From positions 20,471,785 through 20,535,784 of the forward strand of contig OZ038452.1 in the NCBI GenBank assembly GCA_964036195.1: a stretch of DNA of 64,000 nucleotides. The letters run 5' to 3'. The DNA comes from Sphaerolaimus hirsutus. Its lineage: Eukaryota; Nematoda; Chromadorea; Monhysterida; Sphaerolaimidae. This document shows, in pieces, positions 55,750 through 64,000 of this stretch. Position 1 is the stretch's first letter, and every line of letters starts with the position of its first letter. The translations under genes and the position numbers were made by a program. The notes below the pieces were generated by a model. That model was not told where the DNA came from, did not search any database, and saw only the letters and a list, made by a program, of their open reading frames with translations.

Positions 55750-58700
55750 GCGTCATTGTCAACTACCGTAATTCCTCCAATTACCCCCAGGGGTACAATT
55801 TTTCAGAGTGAAAATGGGGGGGGGGGTAATTCAAGGGAGTTATTATTTCGCCAGTATCTTTTTGAATTCCTACCACTTAATCGTGGTTTGTTAACGTGCG
55901 CGAATAATGCGTGGATATTTCGAGGATATAGGTGTAGGGCCAATAAGTGCACCTAGTGGCAGCCCCACGATGGAAGAACGCGAGAGTACCCCTCCACCTG
56001 TTCAGTGCAAGAGCTAGTAGGCATCATGTCGGCGTTCCGAAAGAGTGTCACTAATGTCCGCTTTCCGCTCAGCTCCCTTTTGCTTTAACTTCGCTGCAAT
56101 ATCGATGTGCTTAGGATTCTCTGCTCGCGCCACTTTTATTCGGTTCAAGTGGAAGAATAGTTTTTTTGTTGTTTCTGTGGAACTTGAACTAAGATTGTTT
56201 GTTTTTTGGCGATTCATTTATTTTCAACAATGACCATCACAGGTGTACGTCGATATGAATATTACATTATATTTACATTTACCGCACTGTAGATTTGGGC
56301 ACTATAGATAATAGATACGGTAAATCCTCGAATAAGTCCCCAGGGGAGTTATTTTTTCATCAGAATATTTTGAGGGGGGAGTTAATCGAGGGGGTTATTC
56401 GAGGGTGGAGTTGTTTTTTCGTCAGAATATTCAGTCCATAAGCAGGTCTGAGGCCACTGTAGTAAAGCATTCTTTTGTGTTTAGGTTACATACGCAGCAC
56501 AGGCTACACTGCATTTGCATTCGATGAATCAGAGACCATGGCTTTTTGGTCTGTCTGGCTTCATCGAATTGTTTTTTCAATGTGACACAACTGGTTTGCG
56601 TTGATCATAGGGGGAGTTATTCGAGGGGGGACTTGTTTGAGGATTTACGGTAGACATGCAGTGAAAGTGATGGTGCTATGCAGCATAGACATTATCAACA
56701 TGAAATTAGCAGTACTTGACTCGGCCAGAACTCTCTCTTAAGTTCGCTCAAAAATATTTTTATAGAAAGTGAGGCTCCCATTTCAAAGGTGTATGAATGC
56801 AAAATACAGAAAGAATTTACTTGGCCATAAATTTAACATCGAATGGGCAGAAAAGTCATTGAAAGGACAGTTTGAAATATCCAAAGGACCCTTCCACGAA
56901 TTTCAAGGATAATCTTCATGTGTATCCGAGGAAGCACCTAGGCTGGCACTGACATATTTTTGTGGCCCGTTTCGACATACACCGTTGAGACAAGTGTTTC
57001 CGAGCGCAGAAAACTGCGTAACACGCGCGACGCTCATGTTTAACTACCCAGCCAATCACTGATCACTACCGCCGGAACTTGGATTCCTGGTGCGCTGTTT
57101 CTTCGCCAGCAGTCGATCATCGACAAGTCAGGGAAATACACTGTAGCAGGCTAAGGCCACAAATGTCAGAAAACCTCCAAGCAGCACCAACAACATCAAT
57201 GAAAATCTACTAACCTGTCAATCATCCAATACTCATCCACGAATGAGAGGGCACCAAAGGCATTTATACAGCTACACTTGAACAAGCATCTTTAGAATTA
57301 TTTCTCAAACAAATTTCTTCAACTAACAAGCCATGCAGAGGCCAGCTTCACACCCTGTAAAATGTTATGTAGCGTCACCAAAATCTCAAATGAACAGTAA
57401 AAGACAAATATCACTGATAATTTGATATTTTGGTGACACTAGTGACATTTTACAGTGTGTGGGAAGAACCTTCTGTAGGGATTTTGCCTGGACACTGCTC
57501 AACAAAATGTTCTTAACATTGAATCATGGTCCTGTCCACCACCTGTTTGGTGACCCAAATTGACCCAGCTCTTGCCAGTTGCACCCAAGCGCCACAAACG
57601 CAGTTGTTAACAGCCAATTGGGAGGACCAGCAAGCATTTAACAGGCTAGTATGAAGGTCAACAGTACCGTGGTCAGGACCATGATAAGAATCAGATAGAC
57701 ACCCAAAGGATTGTTCATATGAGCCCATTAAAATGGTCATATGTTCAAAGGATTGACCCCATTAGTCATAACAGAAGATTTTAACAAAACTTGCTAATGA
57801 ATGAAATAATTCTAATAGCTTGTGTGAGGAATGCAAATTTTGTATCTTGTAAACTGCACAGCCAGCAGTGCATTTAGTCTGCCTCCTGAAAAAACTGCAA
57901 GGAACGCAAAAAAAAACAGAATATGTGCCTAGGGTTGGCAATTTTGAAATTTCCAGCACCTACTCTGATTTTTTAAACTGCTGGCAAAAATTGTTCTGCT
58001 ATGCATAAGGTAACTGTAAAGATTTCCAAGTATCAACAATAAATAAATAATAATAAAAGGAATATCATAACAAGAAATAGACGGATGGAGCAGCAGGAAA
58101 TAGCATAACTCAATGCAACTAGGGATGGCAGATGTTTTCCTAAGTCTTTAAAAAAAATGTTTGTTTTTTAAACAGAGGCATCTAAACCGTTTTTTTAAAA
58201 ACAGCAGCTAAAATGTTTAGTACTAAGCACTAGGTATTTTGCAATTTTTTTGCGCGCGAGGGTGCAATTTCACATACACATTACCAATGTATTAGCCTTT
58301 TCTTTTAACCTTATTTAAGCACTATTCCATGCAAAAATTGACTTGAAGTCACAAACATTCCACAAAAGACGATATACTAACAAGTCAACAAAAAATGGGT
58401 ATTTTTGACATAAATTGCCACTTATAATGCTATCCCATGGCTCCACAGCTATTCTATGGCTATATCTCACATCACAAAGTACTTATATACATATATATGT
58501 TGACCCATAACCATATCTGAGAGCTTTTAGTTAAATCATTAATTATTTTTATTTAAAAACGTTGTTTTTTAAACAGGGTTGTGTAAAAAAATTTTGGCCA
58601 TCCCTACGTGCAACTACTGCAATATGCAAAATTTCCACAATCATAAAATTTCCACAATCATAACTGTAGTAAACTAATTCAGTAGGCATTTTGGGAAAAT

Positions 58701-59281
58701 TATAAAAGAAAAAAATCAATTATTTACCAACTCTACACAGCAAAGTGGACAATCAACAGGCTATATTTTATAACAAAACCTTAAGAACAGAGAAAATAAC
58801 AAGAATGTATGTGCTTGAATAATTCCCCCAACGAATCAGCCTTTTAAGGGGGGGATTTAATCAAGGGGATACTTTTTTTCATAATTTTCAAGCATGTTTC
58901 TATCAACCCATTTCATTAAATTTGGTGTATTAACAACATAAGATGCCATTTTTGTTCAAATTTTTCACAACAAATTTATCATATTCATAAAGGGGGGATT
59001 ATTTGAGGGGTAATAATTTTTTCCTCACTCATCTAACATGGGGGAGTATTTGTGAGGGGGAATTGTTTAAGGTGGAATTTTTCAAGCAAATACCATTCAA
59101 AGAAAATATGACCAAAAACAGGATCACCAGGATTCTGAGCTTCATGTGGTTCTGTGACAAAAGTAGCTAAAGTTGGTAAATAAATGGCAATGTTTTCAAA
59201 TTTTTTCAAACAACAACAAAAACAACAATGTGCAAGTATGTATCAACCATTTAAAAAAAGACAGCGTGTATTTATCAAATT
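55750..59281. other. AT-rich repeat region without genes
   Basis: It contains C-rich CCTCGAA pairs (55765-55850, 56320-56655, 58815-59095), a small hairpin with caccctgtaaaatgttatgt / gtgacattttacagtgtgtg ends (57350-57465) and the TAGGGATGGC element (58120-58606). No exon or RNA gene is supported. Confidence 0.4.
58120..58606. mobile_element. TAGGGATGGC-ended hAT-like element
   Basis: Ends TAGGGATGGCA and GGCCATCCCTA are inverted, with runs of tttttaaacag-like sequence inside both ends. The flanking octamers aatgcaac and cgtgcaac match at six positions, suggesting an old 8 bp duplication. No ORF. Confidence 0.55.
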
Positions 59282-60780
59282 TTAATGTAGATGCATAGGG
59301 GTCTCCAAAGGGTACAGAGCGCAGAGGCGCAGAGGTAGCAGCACGTAGCAGATGTCCTGCGGTGTTTGGGTGGATTGACACGATGGTTGACGAGCGCAAT
59401 TTCGGAGACAAATAGGATTGCGTTTGAGTTTACTGGAATGGCCGCACACTAGCTGATATCGAACCCACATGTCAACTGGCCCTGATCACAATTCAAAGTT
59501 GGCTGACAAGCCAATGAACGACGTTCAGATGCAAGCTTGGAATTGGGATGAGGACCAGTTGACAATTGGTGTCGACATCAACTAATGTGTTTGTGGGGCC
59601 AATGTGGTATCCATCAACTATAGTTAACCAAGATAATTCATGGAAACTGAAATGTACTTAGCACTGATCAATTTTTGAGGCGTCGCGCTGAGCGAAAGCG
59701 ACGCGACAGCTACTCGGCGGACACTACACTTAGTACGGAAACCTACCATAACCCGTCTGAATAATGAACCAAAATTTTACAGTTTTTTCCATCATAACAT
59801 TTCGTTTTTACAATGAAAAAAGTAATCAATTGGAAAATTTATCGCAAAATTTTATTCATTAAATTATGGTAGGATTCTGCGCAGTATGCACTCCACCCGG
59901 TATACCACCGCGCGCGTGCACTAACCGGGTTGGCCAGTTCCTCCAGCAATTCCAAGCAGCTCGCGTCGGCGGTCACCGTGCCGTTGCTGCGCGCCGTATG
60001 ACATTATTTGCACTCAAACGTGGAAATAGCATAGAGCGGCAAATAATTATTAAATCTAGTAGAGTGGACTCACGGAATATTGCCGACTACCTCAGCCAAC
60101 TTCGTTACCAGCTTGTCATATCGACTTTCCCACTGAAAACAGGTGAAGGTTTCTGTAGCTACTCCGCGTGAATTTGGTGTACAATGTTTCACGTGATTTC
60201 ATTACTCAAAATACGGTAACACTCTTTGTATAGCATTCGATCGCGTTACTGTACATCCAATATCATTTCAAACATATACTCCAGAACTTTACACCTTGCA
60301 TGCGTGGTTTACACTGGAAGCGTGCCAACCATCGAGCACATGCGATTTTCATAAAAAGATGAAAAATACAGTTCTTTTATTACGTTTTAAATTAGCCTAT
60401 TTACAGCAAAAAATCTTTTTCGCTTTTTCACAAAAATCGTGGCTTTAATTATCCTTGGCACACTTCCAACGTGGGACATAAATAACTACGCGTGTCGCGT
60501 CACTGGAGTAGCTGAGTGTATGTCACCAGAGTATTTATACGCTCATTCAAAGACACAACCAACGACCCCCTCGCAGCACCCGGCCAACCTGCACGGCATC
60601 AGCCTGGGCATTCGACCTGGCGCTAATAGCATCCGCGCAGACGGCGGTCAACTCATCAAGTTTGAACTGCAATCGATCCTTCTCGGCCCTGAGCGCTTCC
60701 AGCTGGTTGGACGAGAAGCCGTTCGACTCGGCCAGTGGGCAGAAACTGGTTTCCAGCCGCTCTCGCTGCAACTCTTGCAT
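59282..60780 (-). CDS. Coiled-coil protein, C-terminal part
   Basis: Four exons join in phase on the minus strand: 60780-60589, 60132-60074, 59986-59926 and 59356-59282 (TAA). The first follows the acceptor cttcccaacccag and starts with ATG, but could be internal. Residues 1-64 are strongly helical with heptads (MQELQRERLETS, SSNQLEALRAEKDRLQFKLDEL). WESRYDKLVTKLAEVVGNI and ASCLELLEELANP follow, and the protein ends LYPLETPMHLH. A cytoskeletal or vesicle-tethering coiled-coil protein is likely, but I do not recognise the family. Confidence 0.65.
59715..59895. repeat. tccgccgagta MITE copy in an intron
   Basis: ctcggcggacactacactta through attctgcgcagtatgcactc. It inserts between exons 3 and 4 of the coiled-coil gene. 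Same family as 10484. Confidence 0.55.
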
Positions 60781-60949
60781 CTGGGTTGGGAAGGGGAAGT
60801 GAGTGTCAGGGTTAGCGATGGAAACGGTCACTTTTTTTAAACGCCTTGAGTTTTTCAAATTGATTTTTTTTCTTCCTTAAAATCTGATTTTTTGAAAATC
60901 GTCCAAAATGGATCATCTTATGACTGTGACTTTGGGATAGCATTATAAG

Positions 60950-61804
60950 TAGGGTTCAAACGGGACCAGTTTTTCGGACCGGGACCGGGACCGGGACCAG
61001 AAATTTTCTAATGTCGGGACCGGGACCGGGACCGGGACTGGGTGGTCCGGACCGGGACCGGGACCGGGACTGGCTTTTTTCAATTGTCGGGACCGGGACC
61101 GGGACCGGGACTGGGGGGTCGGGACCGGGACTGGGATTTGCCGAACCATGTACCTGGACCGGGGTCTCGTTTGAACCCTATTGGTACGTAATATCCAGCC
61201 AATGTTGTTCCACACACCTCCATTGTGTGAAGGAACACTCTCAATGTATTAGCCTTTTCTTATAACATTATTCAAGCACTATTCCAATCCCATCTTCACT
61301 TGAAGTCATGGAAAAACGATGTATTTATGTAACAAGTTACGCAAGATACTTGTAATAACACCTAAAATAGATTTTTTGGCAAAAATCACCACTTATAATA
61401 CTACAACATGGCTCCAAAGCCATTGTATTGCCATATAGACATCATAAGATACTGCTATTTGTCAGACATTATTTACATGTACATGTTGACCACATAGTAA
61501 CTATATTTGGGAGCTGTTGAGAAAAACATTTTATGAAAAAAACATATTTCTTTAAACCCAGGTCATTGAAAAATACGTTACTTTCCATCCCTTGTCGGGA
61601 CCGCTATAAAATTCCGGGACCGGGACCGGGACCGGGACTGGGTGGTCGGGACCGGGACCGGGACCGGGACTGGCTTTTTGTAAATGTCGGGACCGGGACC
61701 GGGACCGGGACTGGGGTGTCGGGACCGGGACCGGGACCGGGACCGCCCCAGTCCCGACTTTTTGCCGAACCATGTACCGGGACCGCGGTCCCGTTTGAAC
61801 CCTA
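60950..61804. mobile_element. hAT-like element built of gggacc repeats
   Basis: Ends TAGGGTTCAAACGGGACC and GGTCCCGTTTGAACCCTA are inverted and flanked by attataag on both sides (60942-60949 and 61805-61812). Four blocks of tandem gggacc hexamers occupy the subterminal thirds. An internal tcgtttgaaccctattggta (61167) shows a second, internal terminus. No transposase. Confidence 0.85.
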
Positions 61805-62027
61805 ATTATAAGCAGTGATTTCTTTCAAAAATATCCATTTTTATGTTGACTTATTACGTATTTCGCCTTTTGTTGAACATTCGTGACTTCAAGTTCAGCA
61901 TGGAAAAGTGCTTAAATAAGGTTGTGAGCATAATACATAGACAGTGATATTTCACACTGTAGAAGTATGTGGGAACACATTGGCTGGGTATTATATACTA
62001 CACTAGCATATCACGGCATATTATTAC

Positions 62028-62560
62028 TAGGGTTCAAACGGGATCCCGATCCCGGATCCCATGAAATTCCGGGATTTAGCTGTCTCGATCCCGATCCCGA
62101 AACCCCAATCCTGATCCCGAAATCCAAAAATACCAATCCCGATCCCGAAAACTTTCAAATTCCGATCCCGATCCCGAGAATCTCCCAAGTCCGGAATCCC
62201 GATCCCGGAAAAAATAGTGGAAATTATAAAAAGTGAAAAAAATGACATTTTTGCGTGCAAAAATGTGAACGCAAACCCCCAGCGTTCATTTTATGTCACT
62301 TTTCTGGCATCCAACAGTGTTTTGAGACCATTACGAACAACTGTGAATGCCAGAACAGTGACGAAAATCTCTATCCCTAGACCCCAATCCCGATCCCGAA
62401 AAAATGCCAATCCCGATCCCATGACCCCAATCCCGGCCAATCCCGAAATCTCAAAATACCAATCCCGATCCCGAAACCCCAATCCTGATCCCGAAACCCC
62501 GATCCCGAAATCTCAAAAAGTGAATCCCGATCACGAAAGGTCAATCCCGTTTGAACCCGA
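62028..62560. mobile_element. hAT-like element built of gatccc repeats
   Basis: Ends TAGGGTTCAAACGGGATCCC and GGTCAATCCCGTTTGAACCC+GA are inverted and flanked by a perfect 8 bp duplication attattac (62020-62027 and 62561-62568). The body is tandem gatcccgatcccgaaa units. The same termini as 60950-61804 enclose a different repeat sequence. Confidence 0.85.
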
Positions 62561-62814
62561 ATTATTACATGGTAGCATGAATAAATGGAAGCTTTTACAC
62601 TAAAAACGCACCAAAACCCATGAAAACTACAATGGTAATGTGTAGGAGAAATTGTGCGCTTGCGCGCAAAAAATTGAAAATTACCTAGTGCAAGGCTACC
62701 AGAAATTTTGCCTTTTGATTTTTTAGATTAAAATCATTTTCCACCCTGTGATTTAAAAAAAATCAGATTAAAAAAATCGGTAAAAAAATCAAAGCCCCCC
62801 CCTAAAATTTTAGC

Positions 62815-62905
62815 TACATAGTGGCGGAATGGCGCTGGCGCCATTAGTAGGCGCCACGCCATGGCGCGATAGACGTTGGCGCCAGTGCCATGAAACGCTG
62901 TATAT
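62815..62905. repeat. GCGCC fold-back remnant
   Basis: Self-complementary ggcgctggcgccattagtag / gccatggcgcgatagacgtt sequence, a decayed solo copy of the element in the U2 units. Confidence 0.5.
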
Positions 62906-63603
62906 GTATGTAAATATACATACAAAACAGCAAAAAGCACAACATTGAGTGTATTTATAGCGATTTGTGGCCACTTGGGGCAAATTTGATGATAACACCT
63001 TGTCTGGTGAAGAATGCGCGCTTGCGCACAAAATTTTTTACGCTGACGTGAAAAAAGTCGCATTTTCCGGTCACTTTCTGGTCTCGCCCCGGGAGGGGGG
63101 GGGCTGCAGCCCCCCCACCCCCCCCCCCCTGGATACGGCCCTGAACCTTAGTCAGGGTAATCTTGAATTTTGACCCTCTGGCTGTTTGGATATATTTATA
63201 GCAAATCGCTTGACAGCGGAATTTTTTTTGGGGTTAACACTGGTTCAATATATAGGCGTTTTCAAGGTGTAGAAGAAAGATAGCTAAGATAGCTAAAAAT
63301 TGTGAACATGAACTAGTGATTTTGAAGGTGAAAATGTATAAAATGTAAAATAAAACGAAATTGAGTGATTTTCAGCTACACTTGCGGGAAAATTTCACAG
63401 AAATGGGAGCGATATTTCAGGGGATATTTTGTGCTACTATTCATTACTTCTCAACATTTGCATCCAGGATAGATATATAAATAGCTGGGCGATTTGGAAG
63501 GGGGTTACCACACTTTACCCCTGGGTCTAGCGTTCACTTCTTCAACTGGACACGGCTAAAAACTAAACGGACCAAAGCTTTGAGCCTGAGTAACTCGGCT
63601 GCC

Positions 63604-63875
63604 ATTGGCGCACCGCACACTGAAATTTTGCATTCAGCGTTCGAACGTTTTTGCACGCTGAACTACAAACGCTGAAATCAATATCTAAAGAACACAACAT
63701 TTTTGAAGTGTAAAAAATTATACTCGCATGTGAATTGCGCGAATAATTGCAAATTCCGAAATTTTTACGCTTCAAAAACGTTGCGTTCTTTAGATTTTGA
63801 TTTCAGCGTCTGTAGTTCAGCGTGCAAAAACGTTCGAACGCTGAACGCAAAATTTCAGTGTGCGGTGCGCCACTG
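63604..63875. repeat. 272 bp fold-back with near-perfect arms
   Basis: Left tggcgcaccgcacactgaaa and right tttcagtgtgcggtgcgcca mirror each other, with further pairing of ttcgaacgtttttgcacgct. The centre is near 63740. Two mirrored ORFs (63563-63775 and 63703-63942) arise from it. Confidence 0.75.
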
Positions 63876-64000
63876 GATCTTGGTTGACGATCGGTTTCGT
63901 TTTGATACGTTTCGCCCTCTCCGCATATCGCAGCGTGTTTAGAGTTTCCTCGAAATTCGTGTCGGCTGGCGATACGCAGGCGATCAGTGAAGTAGCTGCA

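Noticed and set aside
60943-62603. Arg/Pro/Gly/Asp-rich ORFs resembling repetitive proteins
   Set aside because: They are translations of gggacc and gatccc tandem units in hAT-like elements.

Overview
The window is nuclear DNA from an invertebrate animal. It carries intron-rich protein genes, including DCP2, a chymotrypsin-like protease, a PDZ scaffold and a four-pass membrane protein. It also carries arthropod-style U2 snRNA genes and a very high load of fold-back DNA transposons. A planktonic or brackish-water crustacean such as a copepod would fit the ectoine-synthase gene and the intron-generating elements, but the lineage is an inference. Almost all real coding sequence is in short exons. 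I joined these by matching splice sites and reading phase, so nearly all long single-frame ORFs are shadows or repeat artefacts.

Layout: 1-7.3 kb is mostly non-coding. It holds a nested hAT-like element (2344-4298) and a GC-rich stretch that may be the upstream part of the next gene. From 7.4 to 12.15 kb (+) lie nine exons of a two-PDZ protein related to pro-interleukin-16. From 13.6 to 22.76 kb (+) lies a split gene for ectoine synthase (EctC). Its fourth intron (7.9 kb) contains four U2 genes. From 23.58 to 40.84 kb (+) lies a four-TM protein gene. Its 14 kb second intron holds seven more U2 copies, including a regular 1.18 kb tandem array, plus a Bel-Pao retrotransposon fragment inside a hAT-like element and a MULE-like element with its own small spliced gene. 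From 46.75 down to 42.62 kb (-) is DCP2 in seven exons. From 47.6 to 48.8 kb (+) is an unrecognised gene. From 50.7 to 55.6 kb there are fragments of at least three genes, including a serine protease. From 60.78 down to 59.28 kb (-) is the 3' part of a coiled-coil protein gene. The rest is AT-rich repeat sea.

The strongest special signal is a family of 150-200 bp palindromic elements. They begin GTGCCAGTCCCAGACCCTG and end GGTCTGGGACTGCCCCCAG. In several genes they sit exactly between two halves of an otherwise continuous reading frame, so that the element is the intron. These are introners: transposons that make introns. The ectoine synthase gene also has an intron bounded by a 7 bp direct repeat with no AG acceptor. 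It looks like a degenerate case of the same process.
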